Shown: positions 17,048 to 25,527 of the stretch, one piece after another | Layout of the letters: each line of letters begins with the position of its first letter | Numbering within the stretch: position 1 is the stretch's first letter | Assembly (NCBI RefSeq): GCF_013394795.1 | Contig: NZ_JABXYU010000001.1 | Span: forward strand, 1,240,001-1,304,000 | DNA from: Leptotrichia sp. oral taxon 223 | GTDB taxonomy: Bacteria > Fusobacteriota > Fusobacteriia > Fusobacteriales > Leptotrichiaceae | Length of the DNA stretch: 64,000 nt | Direction of reading: 5' to 3' | Notes under the pieces: generated by a model | Seen by the model: the letters and a program-made list of their open reading frames with translations, nothing else | Told to the model about the DNA's origin: nothing | Databases searched by the model: none | Program-made: the position numbers and the translations under genes

Positions 17048-18067
17048 ATGTTAGACAAATTGGCACACTTGAAAGAAGAAGTGTTAGCAAAACTTAAAGA
17101 GGTGGAAAATCTTGAGGAGCTGAATGACCTAAGAGTTAAGATATTGGGGAAAAAAGGGGAATTTACAGCTATTATGAAGGGAATGGCTGATATTGCGGCT
17201 GAAAAGAGGGCTGAATTTGGGAAAGTTACGAATGAAATAAAAAATGTACTGCAAAATAGATTTGATGAAGTAAATACTGACTTGAAGGAAATTGCAAAAC
17301 AACAAAGACTGAAAAATGAAACTATAGACGTGACTTTGCCAGGGAGAAAGGCTAACGTGGGTTCGCTTCATCCGCTTACAAAGACAGTTATGGAAATAAA
17401 GGACATCGTTTCTACAATGGGATTTGACATTGTGGATGGACCAGAAGTGGAATATGTTAAATACAATTTTGACGCATTAAACATTCCAAAAACACATCCT
17501 TCACGTGAAATTTCAGATACATTTTACATCGAAGAAGAAAACGTTGTATTAAGAACACAGACTTCTGGTATGCAAATTAGATATATGGAAGACAGAAAAC
17601 CTCCATTTAGAATGATTTCGATTGGGAAAGTTTACCGTCCAGACTACGATGTGTCACATACGCCAATGTTCCATCAGATGGAGGGGCTTATGGTTGGAGA
17701 AGATGTTTCTTTTGCTAATTTTAAGGCGATTTTGGAAAATATTGTAAAAAAAATATTTGGGGAAGACAGAAAAGTAAGATTCCGTCCGCACTTTTTCCCA
17801 TTTACAGAACCATCAGCTGAAATGGACGTAGAATGTGGAGTTTGTAAAGGAGAAGGATGCAGAGTTTGTAAAGGGACTGGATGGCTTGAAATTTTAGGAA
17901 GCGGAATGGTAAATCCGAAAGTACTGGAAGGTGTTGGAATTGATCCGAAAAAATATCAAGGTTTTGCATTCGGACTAGGGCTTGAAAGAATTACAATGCT
18001 TAAATACGGAATTGATGATTTGAGAGCGTTTTTTGAAAATGATGAGAGATTTTTGAATCAATTTTAG
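17048..18067 (+). CDS. pheS: phenylalanine-tRNA ligase alpha subunit
   Basis: PheS holds the class II catalytic core of the alpha2-beta2 enzyme that charges tRNA(Phe). The 339-residue protein has an N-terminal coiled coil for tRNA binding (1-~85), motif 2 with RTQTSGMQIR...RMISIGKVYRPDYD, and FRPHFFPFTEPSAEMDVE. A Cys-rich GVCKGEGCRVCKGTGW insertion follows, and motif 3 is GFAFGLGLERITMLKYG. The ATG at 17048 has AGGAGG upstream. Unusually, pheT does not follow directly: two small genes and a 0.5-kb repeat separate them. Confidence 0.96.
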   Translation: MLDKLAHLKEEVLAKLKEVENLEELNDLRVKILGKKGEFTAIMKGMADIAAEKRAEFGKVTNEIKNVLQNRFDEVNTDLKEIAKQQRLKNETIDVTLPGRKANVGSLHPLTKTVMEIKDIVSTMGFDIVDGPEVEYVKYNFDALNIPKTHPSREISDTFYIEEENVVLRTQTSGMQIRYMEDRKPPFRMISIGKVYRPDYDVSHTPMFHQMEGLMVGEDVSFANFKAILENIVKKIFGEDRKVRFRPHFFPFTEPSAEMDVECGVCKGEGCRVCKGTGWLEILGSGMVNPKVLEGVGIDPKKYQGFAFGLGLERITMLKYGIDDLRAFFENDERFLNQF

Positions 18068-18097
18068 GATCTAATTAGTGTAATTCAGGAGAAAAAT

Positions 18098-18580
18098 ATG
18101 AAAATACGCAGATTTGAAGAAAAAGACGCTAAAAAAGTATCTGAATTGATTATTGATACACTGCGGAAAACAAATATAAAAGATTATTCTGCTGATTCAA
18201 TAGAAAATTATGTAAATAATTTCCAGCCTGAAAATATTCTTAAAAGAGCCTCGTGGACACATTTTTACGTTGTCGAAGAAAAGAGCAATATTATTGGATG
18301 TGGAGCAATTGCACCATATTGGGATAAAATTGATGAAAGTTCTTTATTTACTATTTTTATCTCGGCTGAATATCAGGGAAAGGGAATAGGACGAAAAATT
18401 ATTGAAACATTGGAAAAAGATGAATATTTTTTAAGAGCCAAAAGAATCGAGGTACCTGCATCCATTACAGCTGTCCCGTTTTATAAGAAAATGGGATATA
18501 GCTACAAAAATGGAGTAAACAAAGCAGATGATGAAGGAATTGTAAGAATGGAAAAATTTAGAAAAGATAAAGTGAGATAA
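18098..18580 (+). CDS. GNAT-family N-acetyltransferase
   Basis: The 160-residue protein has the GNAT fold: IRRFEEKDAKKVSELI at the start, a beta4 strand before the acetyl-CoA pyrophosphate loop QGKGIGRKII (about residue 95), and the C-terminal VPFYKKMGYSY motif. Substrate unknown. AGGAG precedes the ATG. It lies 31 bases after pheS and is probably read with it. Confidence 0.85.
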   Translation: MKIRRFEEKDAKKVSELIIDTLRKTNIKDYSADSIENYVNNFQPENILKRASWTHFYVVEEKSNIIGCGAIAPYWDKIDESSLFTIFISAEYQGKGIGRKIIETLEKDEYFLRAKRIEVPASITAVPFYKKMGYSYKNGVNKADDEGIVRMEKFRKDKVR

Positions 18581-18589
18581 TTTTTGAAA

Positions 18590-19432
18590 ATGAAAGAAAA
18601 AATATTAGGAAAAACAGTTGGAAAAGCTGGAATTTCACAAGTTCTAATTATAAAAACTACATTTATTATGGCAATTTGTATTATTTTGGGATTTTTCCTT
18701 ATAATTTCGTCACTTGTGAACTGGGGAAAAAGTTATTTTGAGTTTTTATTCTGGATTGGAATATTCATTATATCACTTGCACCAATTCAGTTTTTATGGC
18801 TAAAAATGGAAGAAAATTCAGTTGGAAAATATATTTTTTATGAAAATGGCTTTGAAGATGTCTTGAAAAAGAAAAAAATATTTTTTAAAGATGTAAAAAA
18901 TTATTTTTACTTGAATTTGAAAAATGGTTCTGATGATGTTGAATTTATCGTTATTGAAATAGAAAATCAAGAAAAATTAGAAAAAATTACAATAAATTTA
19001 AAATTAAACAAATTGGCTTCAAAATTATTTGTAAAAAATTATGTTGAATTTGTTTTGAAAAATGAATTTGATAAAAAAGTTAATAATCAAGATGATTTTG
19101 AATTTAAGTTTGGAATTATTGAAGAAATTGATTCTGCGAAAGATAAGATTTTTAGCTTGAATATGGATAAAAATTTGGAAAAAGTCAAAATTTCTGAATA
19201 TATTTTTTTAGATAAAAATGGAATTAGAGTGGAAAATCAAAAAGGCAAGATTTTGGAAAATTATTTTTGGAAAGAGATTGTAAAAATTTCGGTTTTAGAA
19301 AAAGAGAAAAATGAAGATATACAAATTGAAAGTGAAAATGGAGAAGTAATTTTTTCAAAAAATATGAAGTATATAGAAAAACCTGAATTATTTATAAAAA
19401 TAACAAAAAATATTTTTAAATTTTATAAATAA
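18590..19432 (+). CDS. membrane-anchored protein of unknown function
   Basis: About 280 residues. Two adjacent transmembrane helices lie near the N-terminus (roughly residues 20-45 and 50-72), followed by a ~200-residue hydrophilic Lys/Glu/Asn-rich domain with repeated FxDVKNYFYL-type strands that may be PH-like; no family recognised with certainty. The ATG at 18590 is chosen over a TTG at 18584; neither has a strong ribosome site. It ends where repeat element H begins. Confidence 0.5.
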   Translation: MKEKILGKTVGKAGISQVLIIKTTFIMAICIILGFFLIISSLVNWGKSYFEFLFWIGIFIISLAPIQFLWLKMEENSVGKYIFYENGFEDVLKKKKIFFKDVKNYFYLNLKNGSDDVEFIVIEIENQEKLEKITINLKLNKLASKLFVKNYVEFVLKNEFDKKVNNQDDFEFKFGIIEEIDSAKDKIFSLNMDKNLEKVKISEYIFLDKNGIRVENQKGKILENYFWKEIVKISVLEKEKNEDIQIESENGEVIFSKNMKYIEKPELFIKITKNIFKFYK

Positions 19433-19950
19433 ATAACTATTAATAAATATTTTTTCTATAATTTATATGTTTTTCTTTTTTATAAAGCAAAGGGGAACAG
19501 TCGCTATCCCCTTTTATTTCGCAATATTAGTTATTTCAATTTCTTCAAATTATAACATCTGAAGATTTTGGCGAAAGTGCTACGCACTAATCCCAGCTTG
19601 TCTAAGCATTTTTTGGAAATAAAATTGAAACTCGCTTTTTAATAAAAGTTATTATAAACTCTCTAAATTTTAGCAATTTAAAAATCTTGAAAAAGCTCAG
19701 ACAATCAATTTTATTCCAAAAAAATCACGACATTTTAATTCAATTACAATGATTGTTTGATTAAAACAAAAATCAAGCAAAATTTCGTTAAAAGAAAAAG
19801 AACTGTTTGAGATTTTTGAGTGTAATTTAAATTGTAATTACTTAAAGAAATGAAATAATCTTTATTAAAAATCGAGTTTTCTTTTTCTTTTATAAGAAAG
19901 TTTTGCGTAAAGCGTGGGTGCAGGGAGATGGCGTTTGATCTCCCTGCTTA
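19433..19950 (+). repeat. structured 0.5-kb repeat H, copy A
   Basis: Non-coding element filling most of the 646-base gap before pheT. The left end has an AT-rich block then a hairpin (GCAAAGGGGA ... TCCCCTTT, 19487-19514). The right end has a perfect ten-base-pair hairpin (19920-19947) with loop GGCGTTTG. The interior has blocks shared with copy B, such as AGCAAAATTTCGTTAAA, GCTTGTCTAAGCATTTTTTG and AAAATCACGACATTTT. Copy B lies in inverted orientation at 53896-54410. The last ~130 bases before pheT have only a plain AT-rich leader. Confidence 0.85.
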
Positions 19951-20078
19951 GAAAAACTTATGATAAATAAAAAAAAGAAAAAATAATTACTAATCAAAAA
20001 ACTTGGATTACCATTTATTAATAAGATAGATTGTATAATATATTTGAAATAAAAAAAGAAAAATAAGGAGAAAAAAGA

Positions 20079-22475
20079 ATGCTGATTTCGTTGAACTGGT
20101 TAAAGCAGTATATAGATTTAGATGGAATAGAAATAAATGAAATGGAGAATGCCCTTACTATGATTGGGCAGGAAGTGGAAAAAATCGAGGTGCTGGGGGA
20201 AAACTTGGAAAATGTTGTAACGGCACATATTGTTGAAAAGGAGATGCATCCTGATTCGGATCATTTGACGATTTGTAAAGTGGATAATGGGAAGGAAATT
20301 TTGCAGGTTGTATGTGGTGCATCTAATCATAAGGCTGGGGATAAGGTTGTTTTAGCACAGGTTGGAGCAAAACTGGCTGAAGACTTTGTTATTAAAAAAG
20401 GGAAGATAAGAGGTGTGGAATCAAATGGAATGATTTGTTCAGAAGAAGAACTGAATATTGGCAAGGATTCTGATGGGATTATGATTTTACCTCAAGATAC
20501 ACCTGCCGGAATACCAATGAAGGAATATTTGGGAATTAATGATACTGTGTTCGAACTGGAAATTACGCCAAATCGTCCTGATTGTCTGTCGCATATTGGA
20601 ATTGCAAGAGAACTGGGGGCTTATTACGGGAAGGAAGTTAAATATCCTAATTTTGTGATAAATACTGAAAGTAGCGAAAAAACAGCTGACAATATTTCAG
20701 TTGAAATTGCAGACAGCAATTTGGCAAAAAGATATGTGGCTAGAATTATTAAAAATGTAACGGTTAAGGAAAGTCCAAAATGGCTTAAGGAAAGAGTGGA
20801 ATCTATCGGAATCAGAAGTATTAACAATATTGTAGATGCTTCAAATTTTGTTATGATGGAACTTAATCAGCCTAATCACGCTTTTGATCTGGATAAAATT
20901 GAAGGTGGAAAGATTGTTGTGAGAGCGGGGCTTGAAAATGAAAAACTGGTTACGCTTGATGAACAGGAAAGAGAGTTAAATAGTGATGATATTGTAATTT
21001 CGGATGGAGTAAAAGCTGTGGCACTTGGTGGTGTAATGGGCGGAGAAAATTCACAAATTACTGAAAATACAAAAAATATCCTTCTGGAAGTGGCAAACTT
21101 TAACTCGCAAAATGTGAGAAAAACTTCAAGAAGATTGACTTTATCAAGTGATTCTTCATACAGATTTGAAAGAAGAGTGGATGAGGAAAATGCGGTTAAT
21201 GTGATAAATAGACTTGCAAATTTGATTCAGGAAGTAGCAGGTGGAGAAATATTGGCTGGAGCTGTTGACAATTATCCTGTCCCTTATGAGAAAAAATCTG
21301 CTGAACTTAATTTTGAAAGACTGAACCGTTTTGTTGGGAAAGTAATTCCTCGTGAAACTGTTATTGGAATTTTGACTAGACTTGAAATCGAAGTTGTAGA
21401 TAATGGAGAAACTTTGACATTGACTGCACCAAGTTACCGAGATGATTTGGAAAATGAGCAGGATTACTTTGAAGAAATTATCAGAATGTATGGTTTTGAC
21501 AACATCGAAAACATTTTACCAAAACTGGATATTAGTGAACAGCCAGTTATTGACACAACAAAACTTTCTACGCAGGTAAAACTTATTGCAGCAAATGCAG
21601 GACTTAAGGAAGTTATCAACTACAGCTTTGTTCCAAAAGATGCGATGGAAAAAATAAAATATACAGTTGTACAAGAAAAATTGATTGACGTGCTAAAACC
21701 AATTACAGAGGATTTTGTAACATTGCGTCCGACATTGCTTTACAGCCTTATCAAAAATGCAAAGGACAATATCAATAGAAATGTTTCAAATATCAGATTC
21801 TTTGAAGTGAGCAGAACTTTTGAAAAAGCCGAAGAATTGGCAAAAGAAGAAGTGAAATTGGGAATAATTCTGGCTGGAGAAAACGACAAGACATTGTGGA
21901 ATCCAAAACCTGTTCCTTACGATTTTTACGATTTGAAAGGAATTGTAGAAGAAATCTTTACACAGCTTAAATTCAATAACTATATGATAAAACGTTCTGA
22001 ACAAAGCCAGTTCCACCCTGGACGTTCAGTTGATGTGTTTGTGGGACGTGAATTAATTGGAAGCTTTGGAGAAATTCATCCAGATGTGTTGGAAAACTTT
22101 GACTTAGGGAAAACATCTGTTCTAGTTGGAGAATTTAACATTGACTTGCTTCAGAAATATATTGGTAAAAAGGTAAATTATCAAGGAATTGTAAAATATC
22201 CGGCAGTGCCAAGAGATTTTGCATTCGTTATGAAGGAAGAAATCCTAGTTGGAGATGTATTAAAAACAATTCAGAAAATTGACAAGAAAATTGAAAAAGT
22301 GGAACTGTTTGACATTTATCAAGGTGCAGGAGTGGTTCCAGGAATGAAGAGTGTGGCAATCAGCGTGGTGTTAAGAGATAAGAATAAAACGCTGGAAGAA
22401 AAGGAAATTATTGATATTTCCAATAAAATTGTGGCTAAGGTTGAGAAGGACTATGGTGCAGTTTTAAGACAATAA
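20079..22475 (+). CDS. pheT: phenylalanine-tRNA ligase beta subunit
   Basis: The 798-residue length is typical. Domains in order: an N-terminal tRNA-binding OB fold (about 40-150, with HPDSDHLTICKVD), B3/B4 editing domain (about 205-400; ARVIKN-type start, NNIVDASNF, LNQPNHAFDLDK), B5 (about 405-475), the catalytic-like core, and a C-terminal ferredoxin-fold anticodon-binding domain (KYPAVPRDFAFV to the end). It completes the enzyme with PheS 2 kb upstream. AAGGAG precedes the ATG. Confidence 0.96.
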   Translation: MLISLNWLKQYIDLDGIEINEMENALTMIGQEVEKIEVLGENLENVVTAHIVEKEMHPDSDHLTICKVDNGKEILQVVCGASNHKAGDKVVLAQVGAKLAEDFVIKKGKIRGVESNGMICSEEELNIGKDSDGIMILPQDTPAGIPMKEYLGINDTVFELEITPNRPDCLSHIGIARELGAYYGKEVKYPNFVINTESSEKTADNISVEIADSNLAKRYVARIIKNVTVKESPKWLKERVESIGIRSINNIVDASNFVMMELNQPNHAFDLDKIEGGKIVVRAGLENEKLVTLDEQERELNSDDIVISDGVKAVALGGVMGGENSQITENTKNILLEVANFNSQNVRKTSRRLTLSSDSSYRFERRVDEENAVNVINRLANLIQEVAGGEILAGAVDNYPVPYEKKSAELNFERLNRFVGKVIPRETVIGILTRLEIEVVDNGETLTLTAPSYRDDLENEQDYFEEIIRMYGFDNIENILPKLDISEQPVIDTTKLSTQVKLIAANAGLKEVINYSFVPKDAMEKIKYTVVQEKLIDVLKPITEDFVTLRPTLLYSLIKNAKDNINRNVSNIRFFEVSRTFEKAEELAKEEVKLGIILAGENDKTLWNPKPVPYDFYDLKGIVEEIFTQLKFNNYMIKRSEQSQFHPGRSVDVFVGRELIGSFGEIHPDVLENFDLGKTSVLVGEFNIDLLQKYIGKKVNYQGIVKYPAVPRDFAFVMKEEILVGDVLKTIQKIDKKIEKVELFDIYQGAGVVPGMKSVAISVVLRDKNKTLEEKEIIDISNKIVAKVEKDYGAVLRQ

Positions 22476-22505
22476 AAATTATTATGAATTTATGAGGTGA
22501 TTGCT

Positions 22506-22973
22506 ATGAAAAACAAAAAATTAAAAATAATAATTTCATTAATTGTCTGTGTTATTTTTACAGCATGTGGTAAATCACAAAATTCTAATAAAAATATTTA
22601 TGAATACAAAACAAAATATGTAGGCGACAATTCTAAAGTAATAAATATTTTATCAAATTTAAAATATCCCAAGGAAACAAGCTATAATTCTGTACAAATT
22701 TTGTCGGAAAAGGAGCCTTATGGAATACTTGTGAAATTAAATATAAATTCTAGAAAAATTCCTGAAAAAAATGAGTTTCTTAAAAATTCAGCTGTGCTAT
22801 TTGCTTTAATTGAAAATTTATCATTTGTGAAATATGAAGATGTTTCAAATAATAAAATTATAGCCGAATTTACGAGAGATGAAATTGATAATTACTTGAA
22901 GGCTGAAGTGAATAAAAATACTAAAGAAATTGGGATGAATAAAAAGGAATTTGTAAAATATTTGAATGAATAA
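22506..22973 (+). CDS. lipoprotein of unknown function
   Basis: About 155 residues. The signal peptide ends in a lipobox, IFTAC, so Cys about 23 is probably lipidated and the protein membrane-attached. The mature part is a small mixed alpha/beta domain with a GILVKLNI strand; no family recognised, though it resembles DUF4825-type domains in spacing. The ATG at 22506 has GAGGTGA upstream. Near pheT and the HRDC gene, probably in one transcript. Confidence 0.6.
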   Translation: MKNKKLKIIISLIVCVIFTACGKSQNSNKNIYEYKTKYVGDNSKVINILSNLKYPKETSYNSVQILSEKEPYGILVKLNINSRKIPEKNEFLKNSAVLFALIENLSFVKYEDVSNNKIIAEFTRDEIDNYLKAEVNKNTKEIGMNKKEFVKYLNE

Positions 22974-23008
22974 AAGTTACAAATTTTAAAAAAGAGGGGG
23001 AAATTGAG

Positions 23009-23503
23009 GTGTTAAAAATAGTAACATTGCCATTTGATGAGAAAATGGAGGAATTTGAGCAGGAAAAACTGGAAAGGGTGCTGAGGGATGTTCAAATTGT
23101 GAAGTATCAGGCTGAACTGGTAAAAATTGAGGGGAAATATTACTGGACGGTTTTTGTTGAGTGTGAAAAAATTGAGAAGGTTAATAAAAATTCTGGAAAA
23201 GATAATTTTACACAAGATGTGAAAGAATTTAAAGAGGCTAATAAAAATTACATAGAATATTTGACGGAAGATGAAATGGAGCTGTATAAGATATTAAAGG
23301 AATGGCGGGCAGGAGAAGCACAGCTTTTGGGCTATCCACCATATATCATTGCTTCAAATCAGCTTTTGGCGAATATTGCAAAAACTAATCCTAAAAACAT
23401 TGAAGAACTTTCCCAGTTAAAGGGAATGGGAAAACGGAAAGTTAGGGATTATGGGGAAGAAATTTTACTGATTCTGGAAAATTTTTATGATATGAAATTT
23501 TGA
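23009..23503 (+). CDS. stand-alone HRDC-domain protein
   Basis: The 164-residue protein starts with GTG preceded by a G-rich ribosome site. The N-terminal ~75 residues form a strand-rich region of unknown type. The C-terminal ~75 (LYKILKEWRAGEAQLLGYPPYIIASNQLL...LSQLKGMGKRKVRDYGEEIL) is a clear HRDC domain, the nucleic-acid-binding module of RecQ and RNase D. No helicase or nuclease domain is fused to it. A role in DNA or RNA binding is inferred. It is closed by an intrinsic terminator. Confidence 0.8.
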   Translation: MLKIVTLPFDEKMEEFEQEKLERVLRDVQIVKYQAELVKIEGKYYWTVFVECEKIEKVNKNSGKDNFTQDVKEFKEANKNYIEYLTEDEMELYKILKEWRAGEAQLLGYPPYIIASNQLLANIAKTNPKNIEELSQLKGMGKRKVRDYGEEILLILENFYDMKF

Positions 23504-23518
23504 ATTATGGAGTATTAT

Positions 23519-23540
23519 AAGGGGGGATTTTTCCCCCTTT
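23519..23540. terminator. intrinsic terminator between convergent genes
   Basis: A run of AAGGGGGG pairs with CCCCCTTT around a short AT loop, followed by T. It separates the HRDC gene from the convergent pncB. Confidence 0.75.
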
Positions 23541-23580
23541 GTCATTAAAAATACCTTTCTATAATTTTTAATTAATTTTT

Positions 23581-24966
23581 TTATGCATCTTTCTCTACTT
23601 TCAAAAGCTCATTTTTTAAATTTTCCAATTTTTCTGACAATTTCACTCTCTCCACTTTTAACTTCTCACCATATACTTTTTTCACAAAGGACAAATTACT
23701 GTCATAATACTCCTTTGCCTTTTTCAAGTCCAGCAATTCATAATTTTCTACAATTTTTTTACCCTCTGAAATATAATCTATTGTTAATTTTTTAACATTT
23801 CCTGTATCTTCCAGCTTTTCGTCTTCTAGTGCTATAATATCGTAAAAATCATTATTTTCGTAAACTCTATATAAATCCTTATTTCCCGGTAATGATGTTT
23901 TCCCGCTTTCATCGGAAATTTTCATTACGTTATTTTCATTGATTTTAGCCATTTTGTAAACTGTGCTTATTGCTCTTTCAGGTAATGCTATGGCATCTCC
24001 CACTCCAAATATATCTACTTTTGCATTATTTTTTATCAATGTTCTTATTTTTTTTTCATCAAGTCCACTCGTTAATACAATCTTTGCTTTGTAAAGCCCA
24101 TTTTTATCAAGGATTCTTCTACATTCCTTCGACAGTTTCTCCAAATTCCCTGAATCTATCCTTATCCCATACATTCCTTCATATTCATCATTTATGCCAT
24201 TGTCCTTAAATGCCCTCACAGCACTGATTATTCCGCTCTCAAGGGTGTTATAAGTGTCAATTAGCATTATAAGTGCCTGATTTTTGTTTCTGTACATCTT
24301 TATAAAAGCATCAAAGGCCTTATATTCAGCATTTTCTCCCATTCCAAAAGTCTGGATAAAGCCATGCGTCATCGTTCCTGTGCTTTTCAAATCATAAAAA
24401 TATTCTGCCGCAAGATTTGAGTGGGATATACAGCCTGCCACATAGCTGACCTTTGTCATTGTCATCGCCGCTTCAAATCCTGCCGTCCTTCTTGTCCCAA
24501 ACGAAAGCACTCCCCTACCCTCAGCCGCCAGCACAATTTTGGAAGTGACTGTTGCCGCAAGCGTCTGATAATGAAGAATATTCAAAATAGGAGTTTCAAG
24601 AATTTTACCTTGTATAAGCGGAGCAGTAACTGTTAATATCGGCTCATTTGAAAATACAATCTCTCCATCTCTTACGCCTTTTATTGTACCTGTAAACTTC
24701 ATATTGGCAATATATTCGATAAAATCAGCATTATCAAATATTTTTGACAAATATTTCTTCTTATTTTCATAAGAAGTTTCATTAAGTATCTCGATAAGTT
24801 CAAGGACATCTGATATTCCATACACCACAGCATAGTCATTTTCCTTTTTTGTACGCAAAAATATGTCAAAAGCTGCAATTTCATTTTGCATATTATTTTT
24901 TAGATAAATCTCACTTTCTGTATATTGATACCTGTCTGAATTTAAAAATTTAAAAAATTTCTCCAT
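23581..24966 (-). CDS. pncB: nicotinate phosphoribosyltransferase
   Basis: The enzyme joins nicotinate to PRPP to give nicotinate mononucleotide for NAD salvage. The 461-residue protein has the family's N-terminal domain (KFLNSDRYQYTESEIYLKN) and the FSNEPILTVTAPLIQGKILETPILN region. It also has the SFGTRRTAGFEAAM motif with the His of GCISHSNLAAEY, and the barrel motif YGIRIDSGNLEKLS. The C-terminal ~60 residues are a charged helix. GAGG lies 5' of the ATG. It is a single gene, divergent from the cobalamin riboswitch operon. Confidence 0.9.
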   Translation of the reverse strand: MEKFFKFLNSDRYQYTESEIYLKNNMQNEIAAFDIFLRTKKENDYAVVYGISDVLELIEILNETSYENKKKYLSKIFDNADFIEYIANMKFTGTIKGVRDGEIVFSNEPILTVTAPLIQGKILETPILNILHYQTLAATVTSKIVLAAEGRGVLSFGTRRTAGFEAAMTMTKVSYVAGCISHSNLAAEYFYDLKSTGTMTHGFIQTFGMGENAEYKAFDAFIKMYRNKNQALIMLIDTYNTLESGIISAVRAFKDNGINDEYEGMYGIRIDSGNLEKLSKECRRILDKNGLYKAKIVLTSGLDEKKIRTLIKNNAKVDIFGVGDAIALPERAISTVYKMAKINENNVMKISDESGKTSLPGNKDLYRVYENNDFYDIIALEDEKLEDTGNVKKLTIDYISEGKKIVENYELLDLKKAKEYYDSNLSFVKKVYGEKLKVERVKLSEKLENLKNELLKVEKDA

Positions 24967-25114
24967 AAAATAACCTCATTTTATATTTTTCTATATTATC
25001 TCATATTTTAGCTTTATTTAAAAGCAAATAATTTTTACTCTATTTTTTCAGAATAAATGTGTTGAAAAAATACATATAATGTGTTAAAATTTGTATAAAT
25101 TACAAGATTATTGT

Positions 25115-25222
25115 TTTTATAGTAAAACCACTTTAAAACCGAACTTCAAAATTATAACTATTTTATACAAATTTTAAATTTTTTTTTTATAGTTGGATAT
25201 TAAAAAGTTTGAAAACACATTG
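25115..25222 (+). repeat. palindromic dispersed repeat P, copy 2
   Basis: TTATAGTAAAACCACTTTAA at the left, the shared ATTATAACTATTTTATAC block in the middle, and ATTAAAAAGTTTGAA at the right. It lies directly upstream of the cobalamin riboswitch. Confidence 0.6.
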
Positions 25223-25261
25223 AACATAAACTTAAATATTATTATGAATGATTTGAAAAAA

Positions 25262-25405
25262 TCGAAAGATAGGGAAGTAAGTGCGATTCTTACACTGTCC
25301 CGCAACCGTGAAAAAACTGTATTTTACAGTTTTCAAGTCGGATAACTATCCATAATAATTATTCATTAATTGACTACGGCAGATGGTTAGATGAAATTTA
25401 AATTC
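25262..25405 (+). promoter_or_regulatory. cobalamin (B12) riboswitch
   Basis: The conserved core is plain: GGGAAGTAAGTG...CTTACACTGTCCCGCAACCGTGA (25272-25311), a variable stem (ACTGTATTTTACAGT), then AAGTCGGATAACTATCC (25335-25351). The canonical element has ACTGTCCCGCAACGGTGA and AGTC-GATACCTGCC, so this is a somewhat divergent member. The B12-box kissing loop would be in the region up to 25405. It is followed by an intrinsic terminator, so high adenosylcobalamin should stop transcription of the transporter operon. Confidence 0.88.
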
Positions 25406-25442
25406 CTGAAATTATTTTATTTTTTAATATATCAGTATTTTT

Positions 25443-25476
25443 TAACCGTTTGTCTCAAAAAACGGTTTTTTTATTT
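25443..25476 (+). terminator. riboswitch expression-platform terminator
   Basis: AACCGTTT and AAACGGTT pair around a short loop, followed by TTTTTATTTTTT, about 50 bases before the first transporter gene. Fits a transcription-attenuation riboswitch. Confidence 0.75.
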
Positions 25477-25527
25477 TTTGGATGTAATATAAAAATAATA
25501 AAAATATAAAATAGAAGGAGAGAAAAG

